Shown in pieces: positions 25,330 to 34,917 of a stretch of DNA of 64,000 bases (the stretch's first letter is position 1; every line of letters begins with the position of its first letter). Source of the stretch: Edaphobacter bradus (GTDB taxonomy: Bacteria > Acidobacteriota > Terriglobia > Terriglobales > Acidobacteriaceae); the NCBI RefSeq assembly GCF_025685645.1, contig NZ_JAGSYF010000001.1, positions 1,178,001 through 1,242,000 on the forward strand, read 5' to 3'. The position numbers and the translations under genes are program-made. Below the pieces are notes generated by a model. It was not told where the DNA came from. It worked only from the letters and a program-made list of their open reading frames with translations, and searched no databases.

Positions 25330-27988
25330 TCTCCTCCACACCTGCCAGCAAGGCTTCACGAAGCCTCTTCTGCTCCGCCTTTTCGAGTTTCGCCTCGTCA
25401 TGCGTCAGGTAGAAGACGTCGATCGCCGTCTCGCCCTCGGTATCGATCAGCGCGACCTCGATGTTGCACTCCTGCCCGGCAATCGCAAGGCTCAGCGCCC
25501 GCAGCAGACCTGGCGTATCCTGCGCGACGACCTCCAGCAGCGTGCTGTGCGACGAAGCCTCATCATCGAACTCAATCCTCGTGTCCACGACCACCAGTGG
25601 AGCCTTTCTTCTTCCCCGCCTGCGGCCGGTCAGTAGCTTTTCCACCGGGAGCACGCCGGTCATCACATCATGCACGCTCTTCACGAAGGCTTCGTGCTCG
25701 CTCTCGTTCATCTCAAGCGTGCGAAACGTATCGGTGAACCGAAAGCTGTCGACCACGACACCCTGGCGGTTCGAAAATGCATCCGCCGTTACGATATTCA
25801 TCCCCCACGCCGCCAGCGCCCCCGTCATATTGGCAAATAGCAGCGCCCGGTCCGGGGTCACTACAGTCAGCTCGCTCACCGTGGGGGTGTAATGAAAGTC
25901 CAGTTGAACCCGGTCCACGTTCAACCGCTCCGCCATCCGGAAGTGCGTTCGCACCTGCTCCGGCGAGCGCGTTCGCACATACCGTTCCGGGAACCCCTCA
26001 AGATACTGCGCCACCTCGGCCTTGCGCCCAGGCATCAGCGCCGCGACACGATGCACCAGTTCACTCTCCCCAGAACTCACACGCTCTTCGTCCACGATGC
26101 GGTCGAGATGGTTCGCCGTTGCGATGTAAAGACGCCACAGATTCTCTGCCTTCCACGGCGTCAGCGCGTCGGGGTGCACGGCGTTGATGTCCGCATAGGT
26201 AAACAGCGTCAGCATGCGCAGAGCTTCCGGTGTCTGGACCTTGCCGGCAAAGGCGCTTACCGTCTCGGAGTTGAAGATGTCCCGCCGCAGCGCCGCGGAC
26301 ATCTCCAGATGGTTGGCAATCAGGCTCAGCACCAGCACGCTCTCGTAGGTATCCAGCTCCAGCCTTGCGATCACGTTCTGCGCCATTCGCGCGCTCTCCT
26401 GCGCGTGATCGCCTGTGCTGCGCCCCTTGCCTGTATCGTGCAGCAGGGCCACCAGGTACAGCACCGCGGCGTGCGGAAGCTCCCTCAGCACCGCTCCAAA
26501 CTTTGTCGTCCACTCCGCCTTCCTTCCCGTCTGCGGCCCTTCCAGGCCGTGGATCGAGTCGATCAACACAAACGTATGCTCATCGACTGTGTAGCGGTGG
26601 TACGCATCCCGCACCACCAGTGCGTCGATGCCGTGGAACTCCGGAATCAGCAGTTCCAGAATCCCCAGCGCGTGCATTGCCCTGAGCGCCGTCCCTGCAT
26701 GAGTTCCCGTCAGAATCCGCTGCAGGTGATGCCACAGAGTTGGCCCCTCTTCCAGATTTGCTGAGAGCAGCGGCAGGGCCTGTGAGAGCCGCTCCTCAGT
26801 CTCGCCGCTCAGCACGGCCCCTGTCTGCGCCATTGCCGTGAAAACCTCAAGCACAATGCCGGGATCGTGTGCCGGATCCCCATAGAGTCCGCCGGCTCTC
26901 TCGTCTGCCCTCGCGGCTGGATTCAGCACAACCCTCCCCCGCTCCACATGAAACCCTTCGTGCTCCGGCTCCTGCCGCCGGGTGCGCTTGAGGCCAAGCA
27001 GCTTCGAAGGAGCCTTCACCGGCAGCGCGTCCTCCATCCGCTGCTTGACGGATCGCTCCACGCTCCGCGCATGACGGAAGTAAAGGCGCATCCAGTAGGC
27101 CGCGTCCACATGCGACGGCTGCCTCCCGTTCAGTCCGCTTCCAGCCTCGGCGGCCGCATCCTGCGCCTGCCAGTCCAGCGTATTGTCATCACGCTCGTGC
27201 CTGTAGTGCAGAAAGCACCGCACCAGCCGCAGAAACTCCACTGCCTGCCGAAACTCCGCACCCTCCAGAGCTCCGACGCCGTTGCCAGACACCGCTGCGG
27301 CATCCCCCTTCTTCTGCGACTGCGGTGGAGACTGCAGCCTCGCCAACCACGCGCAGACATGCACATCGCGCAGCCCGCCTGGACAGTCCTTGATATTCGG
27401 CTCCAGATGAAAGAGCGTGTCGCCGTACTTCGCGTGCCGCTCGCGTGTCAGTTCCAGCAGCCGCGCGATCACGGACTTCCGCTCGCGCTCCAGCAGCTTC
27501 GGCATAACCTCCCCGGCAAGTTTGTTGTAGAGCGCCGCATCCCCGATCAACAGACGGTGGTCCATCAGCGAAAGCGTGAACTCGGCATTCTCCTCGGCAA
27601 ACCGCTCACACTCATTCAGCTTCCGCGTCGCCGGCGAGACGCGAATCCCGACGTCCCACAGTTCCTGGCTGATTCGCCGCAACGCGTCTTTCACATCCTT
27701 CTCTTGAACACGTACGTCCAGCAGATACAAGAGGTCTACATCCGAGTACGGAAACAGCTCCTGCCGTCCGTATCCCCCAATAGCGAGCACTGCGACGCCC
27801 GAGCCCAGCCGCGGATGGCTCTCGACGCTCTGCCGCCACAGTGCAAGCACAAGCTCATCCATGGCTGCCGAGCGCGCGCCCAGCGTCGCCGAGCCTGAGG
27901 CGCCGGCGTCAAACGCGCCCCGCGTCTCCAGCATTCTCCGCTGGTACCGCTCGCGCAACTCCTTGGTCGTGGATTCTTTCGCTTGCAT
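25319..27988 (-). CDS. glnD: Bifunctional uridylyltransferase / uridylyl-removing enzyme
   Basis: The nitrogen sensor that uridylylates PII when glutamine is low and removes UMP when it is high. 889 residues in the standard order: nucleotidyltransferase domain with GGYGRQELFPYSDVDLLYL (Gly71-72, Asp83, Asp85), a GlnD helical linker, an HD hydrolase domain with DEHTFVLIDSIH and LLHDTGKG, and two C-terminal ACT domains (ELTVVTPDRALLFANMTG and LEVVAQDTPGLLRALSLA) that bind glutamine. It follows glnK, whose product keeps Tyr51, so the pair is functionally complete. The stop overlaps the start of the next gene. Confidence 0.96.
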   Translation of the reverse strand: MQAKESTTKELRERYQRRMLETRGAFDAGASGSATLGARSAAMDELVLALWRQSVESHPRLGSGVAVLAIGGYGRQELFPYSDVDLLYLLDVRVQEKDVKDALRRISQELWDVGIRVSPATRKLNECERFAEENAEFTLSLMDHRLLIGDAALYNKLAGEVMPKLLERERKSVIARLLELTRERHAKYGDTLFHLEPNIKDCPGGLRDVHVCAWLARLQSPPQSQKKGDAAAVSGNGVGALEGAEFRQAVEFLRLVRCFLHYRHERDDNTLDWQAQDAAAEAGSGLNGRQPSHVDAAYWMRLYFRHARSVERSVKQRMEDALPVKAPSKLLGLKRTRRQEPEHEGFHVERGRVVLNPAARADERAGGLYGDPAHDPGIVLEVFTAMAQTGAVLSGETEERLSQALPLLSANLEEGPTLWHHLQRILTGTHAGTALRAMHALGILELLIPEFHGIDALVVRDAYHRYTVDEHTFVLIDSIHGLEGPQTGRKAEWTTKFGAVLRELPHAAVLYLVALLHDTGKGRSTGDHAQESARMAQNVIARLELDTYESVLVLSLIANHLEMSAALRRDIFNSETVSAFAGKVQTPEALRMLTLFTYADINAVHPDALTPWKAENLWRLYIATANHLDRIVDEERVSSGESELVHRVAALMPGRKAEVAQYLEGFPERYVRTRSPEQVRTHFRMAERLNVDRVQLDFHYTPTVSELTVVTPDRALLFANMTGALAAWGMNIVTADAFSNRQGVVVDSFRFTDTFRTLEMNESEHEAFVKSVHDVMTGVLPVEKLLTGRRRGRRKAPLVVVDTRIEFDDEASSHSTLLEVVAQDTPGLLRALSLAIAGQECNIEVALIDTEGETAIDVFYLTHDEAKLEKAEQKRLREALLAGVEENAR

Positions 27989-28070
27989 GCTCGTAGCCGT
28001 CCGGAGCCTTCAGAATACAGCCCGACGTCCGTCTTCCGCTCCCCGGCCGCGCCTTCGCCTGCAGGCTCGT

Positions 28071-28442
<372 letters not shown>

Positions 28443-29870
28443 CTAGTGCGCCCAATCGTAGCCCTCTTCGCCGTGTTGCGACAGGTCCAGTCCATTGCGC
28501 TCCGCTTCCTCACTCACCCTAAGCCCGATGAGCTTGTCCACGACGAACAAAATGATCAGCGTACCCACAATCGAAATACACCACGCAATGGCCACGCCGC
28601 CAGCCTGATGCAGCACCTGCAATCCATTGCCTTCTAGCAGCCCCGTAGGCTTGCCCGCTCCGAAGATCGGGTTGATCGCGCTGTTCGCGAAGATGCCAGT
28701 CAGAATGGCTCCGATGGTTCCGCCCGCGCCGTGCACGCCAAACGCATCAAGCGAATCGTCATAGCCGAACCACGCCTTCACCTTCACGACCATGAAGTAG
28801 CAAAAGACGCCCGCAATCAGACCGATCCACAGGGCCGACATCGGCGTCACAAAGCCCGCGGCTGGGGTAATCGCCACCAGTCCGGCCACAGCTCCCGAGA
28901 TTGCTCCCAGCGCCGAAGCCTTGCCCTGCCGAATCCACTCCGCCGCGCTCCAGCCCAGCGCCGCGGCCGCCGCGCCAAAGTGCGTCGCCACGAACGCCGA
29001 GGTCGCCAGTGTGCCGGACGAGAGTGCCGAACCCGCGTTGAACCCGAACCAGCCCACCCACAGCAGACACGCGCCGATAACGCTCAGCACCACCGAGTGC
29101 GGAGGCATCGCCTCCTTCGGGTACCCAAGCCGTTTGCCCAGATACAGCGCCGTAACCAACGCCGAGACACCTGACGTCACGTGCACCACCGTCCCGCCAG
29201 CAAAATCCAGGCACGGAATCTTTCCGCCTAGAGCTGCGTTCAGCAGACCGCCCTTGCCCCAAACCATGTGCGCCATCGGGCTGTAGACCATGAACGCCCA
29301 AAGCGTCATGAACAGCAGCATTGCAGAAAACTTCATCCTCTCGGCAAACGCTCCTGTAATAAGCGCCGGCGTAATGATGGCAAACATCAGCTGATACACC
29401 ATGAACGTCTGCAGCGGAATCGTCGCTGCGTAGTCTTTGTCCGGCGTCAGTCCTACGCCGTGTAGAAACATATTGTGCAGCCCGCCGATAAAGGCATTTC
29501 CGCTCCCGAAGGCGAGCGAGTACGTCACCACCGCCCACAGCACCGTGACCACCGCCATCATGGCGAAGGTCTGCATCATCGTGCCCAGCACGTTCTTCTT
29601 CCGCACCAGTCCGCCGTAAAACAGCGCGAGCCCGGGCCCGCTCATCATCAGCACCAGTCCCGCCGAAACCAGCATCCAAGCGTTGTCGCCGGAGGTCTGG
29701 GCCGCCGCAATCGCCGCCGTCTGGTCGCTCACCTGCTTCTCGAGCGCGGCAATCCTGTCCGCCTGCGACGTGGCTGCAGTCTGCGCCATCGCCTGCGATC
29801 CCGCCATCATCGACCCACCCACCAGCAACGCCAGCAGAAGAGCCAAAAACACCTTTACTGCAACACGCAT
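28443..29870 (-). CDS. amtB: Ammonium transporter
   Basis: Ammonium channel of the Amt/Rh family. From the ATG at 29870, which has AGGTGAT seven bases upstream, the 475-residue protein has a cleavable signal peptide (MRVAVKVFLALLLALLVGGS), a short coiled-coil-like extension (SQADRIAALEKQVSDQ) and eleven membrane helices with FYGGLVRKKN, the family signature DFAGGTVVHVTSG and the twin-His lining. The coiled extension before the first helix occurs in several acidobacterial and proteobacterial Amt proteins. No sigma-54 (-24/-12) site of the TGGCAC-N5-TTGC type is evident in 29871-30020. Confidence 0.96.
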   Translation of the reverse strand: MRVAVKVFLALLLALLVGGSMMAGSQAMAQTAATSQADRIAALEKQVSDQTAAIAAAQTSGDNAWMLVSAGLVLMMSGPGLALFYGGLVRKKNVLGTMMQTFAMMAVVTVLWAVVTYSLAFGSGNAFIGGLHNMFLHGVGLTPDKDYAATIPLQTFMVYQLMFAIITPALITGAFAERMKFSAMLLFMTLWAFMVYSPMAHMVWGKGGLLNAALGGKIPCLDFAGGTVVHVTSGVSALVTALYLGKRLGYPKEAMPPHSVVLSVIGACLLWVGWFGFNAGSALSSGTLATSAFVATHFGAAAAALGWSAAEWIRQGKASALGAISGAVAGLVAITPAAGFVTPMSALWIGLIAGVFCYFMVVKVKAWFGYDDSLDAFGVHGAGGTIGAILTGIFANSAINPIFGAGKPTGLLEGNGLQVLHQAGGVAIAWCISIVGTLIILFVVDKLIGLRVSEEAERNGLDLSQHGEEGYDWAH

Positions 29871-30076
29871 GGATCTATCACCTGTTTCAAGATTCGTAAG
29901 CAAAAAGAGGGGACTACGTCTGATTCGTTGGAATAAGACGCGCCGGAACTACATATTCCTTCGCTACTGCGTGGGAGCGAAGACTTTGTTCTCTTGATGG
30001 TTTTTAATCTACACAACGGAGAGCTCAATACAAAGCAGGAAATTCATCCACAAACGTCCCAACACCGAATCGGCCC

Positions 30077-30361
30077 TCAGAGCTCTCCGCGCAAGAGCAG
30101 TTCCTCAACCATCCGCTCCCACTCCGCGCTGAGATCGCCGCTCTCCGGCGGACGCCCCGCCTGCCCATACCAGTACGCCGCATTTCCCAGGCTGCCCTCC
30201 TTGCGATGCAAGTAGGCATGCACCCACGCGCCATCCTTGCCGGGCACGTCCTGCGCCACCTCATGCGCCCGGTCCCAGTTGCCTTGGCCATCCCACCACA
30301 GCGCCAGGAGAGGCCCGGAGAACTGCGTAGAATCCGCCACGCGAAATTCAGCAACTGTCAT
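30077..30361 (-). CDS. Conserved small cytosolic protein of unknown function
   Basis: 94 residues. The ATG at 30361 is chosen over longer frames because AAGGGGAA lies six bases before it. The sequence is rich in Trp and His (ALWWDGQGNWDRAHEVAQD, GAWVHAYLHRKEG, NAAYWYGQAG), a pattern I associate with a widespread uncharacterised family of TPR-like short helical proteins. It follows the esterase gene by 14 bases and is probably co-transcribed. Function unknown. Confidence 0.7.
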   Translation of the reverse strand: MTVAEFRVADSTQFSGPLLALWWDGQGNWDRAHEVAQDVPGKDGAWVHAYLHRKEGSLGNAAYWYGQAGRPPESGDLSAEWERMVEELLLRGEL

Positions 30362-30375
30362 CGCATTTCCCCTTG

Positions 30376-31317
30376 CTACGGAGCAGGAGAGGCATATCCC
30401 CGCTCTCGCATCCATTTGATCAGTAAATCCGGCCAACCGCTCAGCTGCGGATTCGCCGCCGCCAGCCCAGCCCCGTGGGCTCCATGTTGGAACAGATGCA
30501 TCTCCGCCGGGACCTCGGCCTTTACCAGCGACTCATAGAACATAACGCTGTTCAACACCGGTACTGTCTTGTCATCGGTTGTTGCAAACAGAAAAGTCGG
30601 CGGCGTCTCCTTCGTTACCTGCGTCTCGTTCGAAAGGTTCTCCACGATCGCCGGATCAGGATTCTCGCCCAGGAGAAATTCACCCGAGCCTCCATGAGCC
30701 CAGGGCTCCTCCAACGTAATGACGGGGTAGGAGAGGATCAGAAAATCAGGGCGGCTTCCCTTCCGTTCCACCGGGTCCGCTGCATCCGGATTGCCCGCGT
30801 CGAAGTGCGTCCCCGCCGTAGCCGCAAGGTGCCCTCCCGCCGACGATCCCCACATCCCCACGTGGTCCTCGGCCACGCCATACTCCGCCGCGTGCGCCCG
30901 CACCATCCGAATCGCCCGCTGCGCGTCCCCCAACTCGATCGGGTGATGATACTTCGGCCCCAGCCTGTACTTGAGGACAAACGCCGCCACGCCGCGCTCA
31001 TTGAGCCACCCCGCAAAGGCATAGCCCTCTTTCTCCATCGCCAGGTGCTGGTACCCGCCTCCCGGAGCCACCACCACTCCGGTCTTCGCCGCATTAGGAG
31101 CCACCGGCAGAAAGACCGTCAGTGTCGGCTTGTCGATGTCCTCATCGCCCTGCGCCCCCGGAGCTCCAACAGTCCACAACAAAATCGTCTTCCCCGCTCC
31201 GCCCTGGGAGACCCGTGAATCCGTGGAGGGCAAAGCAGCCGCAGGAGCCTGCGCTGCCTGCGGCTGTCCAGGTGCCACTGCCGCAAAACTCAACACTATC
31301 CCAAGATAAATCCGCAC
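30376..31317 (-). CDS. Exported alpha/beta-hydrolase (esterase/lipase type)
   Basis: 313 residues from the GTG at 31317, chosen because AGGAGG lies five bases before it and a signal-like N-terminus (RIYLGIVLSFAAVAPGQPQAA) follows; longer in-frame starts at 31341 and 31431 lack one. The fold is that of acetyl esterase/BD-FAE-like enzymes: oxyanion loop APGGGYQH, nucleophile in GSSAGGH, Asp in TTDDKTVPV and His in QHGAHGAG. Such enzymes remove acetyl or feruloyl groups from plant polysaccharides, which fits the sugar-oriented gene content, but the substrate cannot be read from sequence. Confidence 0.85.
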   Translation of the reverse strand: MRIYLGIVLSFAAVAPGQPQAAQAPAAALPSTDSRVSQGGAGKTILLWTVGAPGAQGDEDIDKPTLTVFLPVAPNAAKTGVVVAPGGGYQHLAMEKEGYAFAGWLNERGVAAFVLKYRLGPKYHHPIELGDAQRAIRMVRAHAAEYGVAEDHVGMWGSSAGGHLAATAGTHFDAGNPDAADPVERKGSRPDFLILSYPVITLEEPWAHGGSGEFLLGENPDPAIVENLSNETQVTKETPPTFLFATTDDKTVPVLNSVMFYESLVKAEVPAEMHLFQHGAHGAGLAAANPQLSGWPDLLIKWMRERGYASPAP

Positions 31318-31474
31318 TCCGTCCTCCTGAAGAGTTCTCATCTCACTCGCCGAGGCCAATCGTACATGGGCCGTCAGAGGTGACGGGACGACCCCGCCCT
31401 TTCTTTTCAGGAGCGAGACAGAAAGCGTCATAGCTTTCCACGCGCCATTCCCTTAATCTCTTTGAGGGGCATTT

Positions 31475-32086
31475 ATGCCCATCGGAGACTGGATGAAGGA
31501 TCTTGTCCGCAAGCAGCTCGCTCAATCCATCAACACCATGCAGGCCGTTCTCGCCGATCTGCACATCGCCGACACTATCGTCACCATCGCTGAGCTCACC
31601 GCCCATGCCATGCAGGGCGGCCGTAAGCTGCTTGTCGCCGGCAACGGAGGCTCCGCCGCCGACGCCCAGCATCTCGCCGCCGAGTTTGTCGTCCGCCTCG
31701 CCGACAACCGCCCCGCGCTCCGCGCCATCGCCCTCACCACCGATTCCTCCATCCTCACCGCCTGCGGCAACGACTTCGGCTTCGACCGCATCTTCAGCCG
31801 CCAGATCGAGGCCCTCGGCCACCCCGGAGACATCTTCCTCGGCATCTCCACCTCCGGCAACTCGCCCAACATCCTCCTTGCCCTTCAGCAGGCCCGCTCC
31901 ATGGGCCTCACCACGATCGGCTTCTCCGGCAATGGAGGTGGCAAGATGTTCGAACTCTGCGACCACAACGTGGTGATCCCCTCCAGCACGACCATGAACA
32001 TCCAGGAGTGCCACCTCGCCCTCGAGCACATCTTTTGCCTCGCAGTCGAGCGTTTCTACTACGACGCCGCCTACAACAAGCCCTGA
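31475..32086 (+). CDS. gmhA: Phosphoheptose isomerase (sedoheptulose 7-phosphate isomerase)
   Basis: First step of ADP-heptose synthesis for the lipopolysaccharide inner core: sedoheptulose 7-phosphate to D-glycero-D-manno-heptose 7-phosphate. 203 residues; SIS-domain motifs GNGGSAADAQHLAAEF and GISTSGNSPNILLAL, and the metal/active-site block IQECHLALEHIFC are present. GAGGGG precedes the ATG. No hldE or gmhB lies next to it. It is divergent from the esterase and convergent with the metal-ligand-rich protein gene. Confidence 0.92.
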   Translation: MPIGDWMKDLVRKQLAQSINTMQAVLADLHIADTIVTIAELTAHAMQGGRKLLVAGNGGSAADAQHLAAEFVVRLADNRPALRAIALTTDSSILTACGNDFGFDRIFSRQIEALGHPGDIFLGISTSGNSPNILLALQQARSMGLTTIGFSGNGGGKMFELCDHNVVIPSSTTMNIQECHLALEHIFCLAVERFYYDAAYNKP

Positions 32087-32090
32087 CCGG

Positions 32091-33566
32091 CTACCGGACC
32101 TCCGCATCAAACACGCCCGTCTCCACCGCCCCGCCATGCTTCATCTGGATGAAGACGCGGTACCGTCCCGGCGACGGGAACCCATAGGGAAACTCCACCA
32201 CGGGCACAATCGGCCCGCTGTCCATTGGCATCTCCATGCCCGGCATGCCTGCCATCTCCTGCTGGCCGCCGTTGGCAAGCATCATCGCCGGCATTGCCGC
32301 TGACCCCTCTGGATGCGTGTGCGCAAAGGCCGTCCCATCGGTCTTCACAAACGCCGCATGTCCCGCCATCCCCAGATACGGCTCCATATCCATCGCAGGT
32401 TTGCCATCTGGCCCCACCAGTCGGAACCGGAACGCATAAGCAGAATTCGCGGTCAGCTCCGCAGGCTTGTCCCATGCCATCGTGTATCCATCCGGCAGCT
32501 TATAGACCGGCCCAAGTTCTCCCTGCGAGATCCCCGGCGGCCTCGCCGAAGCATCATCCGCCCCCAGCACAGCCGTTGGCGCCCCGTCTGGAACCACCAG
32601 CTTCGCCGTCAGCGTCTCCGGAAAGCCGCTCCGATGCACGATGTCGCCATAGATCCGGTATTCGCCTGCTGGCATCGAGGGCAACGTCATGCTCAGCCGA
32701 TCGTCTCCCACCGGCTGGGGGTGCAGATGAAACACCGCATCCATCTCCGGCCAGCGGATCGCATACAGATGCATCAGGTGCCCATGGTCCGGCAGCAGCC
32801 CGTCCATCGACTCCGCCTTCCACCGCTGCCTCTTCTCGCTGTAGTCCCCGAAGCTCAGATCGAGCGTGCTGCCGTGCAGCACAGGACGCAGCTCCATCGG
32901 CCGATAGATATCTGCCGCGTAGTTCGCAGCCTCAACCCTCCACCACTTGTCTCCCGCATAGATCATTAGCCCGGCAAGAACCAGAGCCACCATGCTCGCA
33001 ATCAGCGCTCGACGACTCCTATCTGGCGTCGGAGCCGCGCCCGGGGCCAGCCGCGACTCCCTCACTGCCGCGCCCACAATCCCGGCCATTCCCAGAGCCA
33101 GAATCAACCCCAACACACCCAGCACAATCCCCAGCGAACGTTGCATCGGCAGAATCGAGAGCGGAATCGCCGGCACCGGAACCCCAGTGGCCGCTGCTCC
33201 CGCCACCCCCTCTACCTCGAATCGTACCTGCCACGAGCCCGAAGCCATCAACCACAGCGACCCCGTGAAAAAAGCCGGGTCGTCCGCCGACACCTTCATC
33301 GCGTCCGCCGTAGGAGGATGCCTCGACGCCTCGCCGGTCAGCGGAACCGGCGTAATCCTTACCGCGCCCACCTTCGGCCCCGTCGTCCGCACCTCGATCG
33401 TCGCGACGCCGGGAATCACCTTTGGCATCCGCACGGTTACAAACAGCTTGTACGGCCCCGCATCAACCTGTTCGAAGACATCCTTGTTGCCGACGTGCGC
33501 CCACCCCGGCGCCGAAAGCCCACCCACCATCAGCAGGAAGATAAAGACCCGCAGCGCCATCCTCAT
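32091..33566 (-). CDS. Exported, membrane-anchored Met/His-rich protein, possible metal handling
   Basis: 491 residues from the ATG at 33566, which overlaps the stop of the upstream gene (ATGA). A signal peptide (ALRVFIFLLMVGGLSAPGWA) is followed by an Ig-like domain (AGPYKLFVTVRMPKVIPGVA), two membrane helices at about 145-170 and 187-207, and a large periplasmic part. That part has two HxHP-type motifs (HGHLMHLYAIR...FHLHPQ and AFAHTHPEG) and a Met-rich stretch (EMAGMPGMEMPMDSG), which suggest copper or another soft metal. I recognise no named family. The upstream membrane protein is its obvious partner. Confidence 0.65.
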   Translation of the reverse strand: MRMALRVFIFLLMVGGLSAPGWAHVGNKDVFEQVDAGPYKLFVTVRMPKVIPGVATIEVRTTGPKVGAVRITPVPLTGEASRHPPTADAMKVSADDPAFFTGSLWLMASGSWQVRFEVEGVAGAAATGVPVPAIPLSILPMQRSLGIVLGVLGLILALGMAGIVGAAVRESRLAPGAAPTPDRSRRALIASMVALVLAGLMIYAGDKWWRVEAANYAADIYRPMELRPVLHGSTLDLSFGDYSEKRQRWKAESMDGLLPDHGHLMHLYAIRWPEMDAVFHLHPQPVGDDRLSMTLPSMPAGEYRIYGDIVHRSGFPETLTAKLVVPDGAPTAVLGADDASARPPGISQGELGPVYKLPDGYTMAWDKPAELTANSAYAFRFRLVGPDGKPAMDMEPYLGMAGHAAFVKTDGTAFAHTHPEGSAAMPAMMLANGGQQEMAGMPGMEMPMDSGPIVPVVEFPYGFPSPGRYRVFIQMKHGGAVETGVFDAEVR

Positions 33567-34783
33567 CGCTGCACGCCCCGCATCCACCTGCCAAACGCCA
33601 ATCCAATCCATGTCGAGATCGACGCATAGACCGCCACCCGCACAAGCCCGAGCCACACCGTCATTCCATGGTCAGGCTTGAAGAACTGCCGAAGCCGGTC
33701 GAAGCCCCCAGGCCGCGAGTTGTAGTCGAAGTAGATCGTCCCGAAGAACCTGTTCGCGCTCGCCTTCGACATCAGGAAGTTGGCAAACGGCCACTCCACC
33801 AGTGTCAGAACCGCGACGAACACCACGCCCGAGGCCAGCGCAATCTGCCACGACTTCCATTTGCGGGCACGCTGCCACAGCAGATCGAGCGCCAGCGCCG
33901 GGACCAGAATCAGGATCGGGAACTTCGCCGGAACCAGATGCGTCACTGGAAAGTACACCGGCCCCAGCTTCGGCTGCGCCGGAACCAGCGGCAGTATCAG
34001 AATCTCGCTGATGACAAACACTGTGTACACCGCCGCCGTGGCCGTCGCCGCCCAGCGAGACCGCGAGGCCTGCGACAACGCCGCGAACAACACCGGCAGC
34101 CCGATCCCCATCGCGATATACGCCGAGACCTGGTGCAGCATCACGTCCCACGTGTACTCCTGCAGGAAGAACATCTGGCCGCCAACCATCAGGCCGCCCA
34201 GATACAGAAAGAGCATCTGCAGCCGCCTGAAGCTCCCTGCCTCTGCTCCAGCCGCCGAGTCCGTCGCAGCACGATTCATCGCCGCCAGAATCAGAAACAG
34301 CATCCCGACCGCCACCGCGCGGATGCCGAGAATCAGCAGCGTATGCGGCGGACTGACGATCTTCACATCCAGCCCATAGGCGTTATGCCACCAGTTATCA
34401 AACGGAGCCGACGTAAGCATCGCCACGCCGCCCCATCCCGCCAGAAACACCCCCATCGGAGCCCGCAGGCCGAAGAGGCTCACTGAAACATCACGCATGC
34501 TCTTGTCTCTGCCGAACGTGCACTGTATCGCAAGCCACAAGCCCACAATCCCCGCGAGCACACCGCACGCGTAGATCGCCAGGTGCGCTGGCGTCCAGAA
34601 ACTGTCTCGGCCAATCGACCTATGCCAGGACACGTCCCACGCCCCGCCAATCGACGCCGACGTAACCGCAAGCACTCCTGCCCACACGTACCAGGGGACT
34701 GCGGCACTTCGAGACTGGACCTGCGCTGCTTCCCCCACAGTACTGGGGACGAGTACCCTCGGTTGATTTGCGGCAGTCGACAT
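33563..34783 (-). CDS. Polytopic membrane protein, uncharacterised
   Basis: 406 residues from the ATG at 34783, with GGAGGGCTT just before it. About ten membrane helices. Conserved-looking His/Trp segments near helix ends (GAWDVSWHRSIGRDSF, FDNWWHNAYGLDV, SPPHTLLILG, EYTWDVMLHQ) could bind metal or heme, but this is speculation. The stop overlaps the start of the Met/His-rich protein gene, so they are made together. No transporter or enzyme family recognised. Confidence 0.65.
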   Translation of the reverse strand: MSTAANQPRVLVPSTVGEAAQVQSRSAAVPWYVWAGVLAVTSASIGGAWDVSWHRSIGRDSFWTPAHLAIYACGVLAGIVGLWLAIQCTFGRDKSMRDVSVSLFGLRAPMGVFLAGWGGVAMLTSAPFDNWWHNAYGLDVKIVSPPHTLLILGIRAVAVGMLFLILAAMNRAATDSAAGAEAGSFRRLQMLFLYLGGLMVGGQMFFLQEYTWDVMLHQVSAYIAMGIGLPVLFAALSQASRSRWAATATAAVYTVFVISEILILPLVPAQPKLGPVYFPVTHLVPAKFPILILVPALALDLLWQRARKWKSWQIALASGVVFVAVLTLVEWPFANFLMSKASANRFFGTIYFDYNSRPGGFDRLRQFFKPDHGMTVWLGLVRVAVYASISTWIGLAFGRWMRGVQR

Positions 34784-34917
34784 AAGCCCTCCGCCAAACG
34801 TAGGTTCACCCATCATACGAGCATGGCCACACCTTCGACTGCAGGGATGAAAAAAGCCCCCAATCTTTCATCCCGGCGTAGCGACCAGCAAGTTCGAATG
34901 ACGCAACTGCTCAACAG

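Noticed and set aside
29871..30020. Possible sigma-54 promoter for the amtB-glnK-glnD operon
   Set aside because: No TGGCAC-N5-TTGC-type site found on the minus strand.
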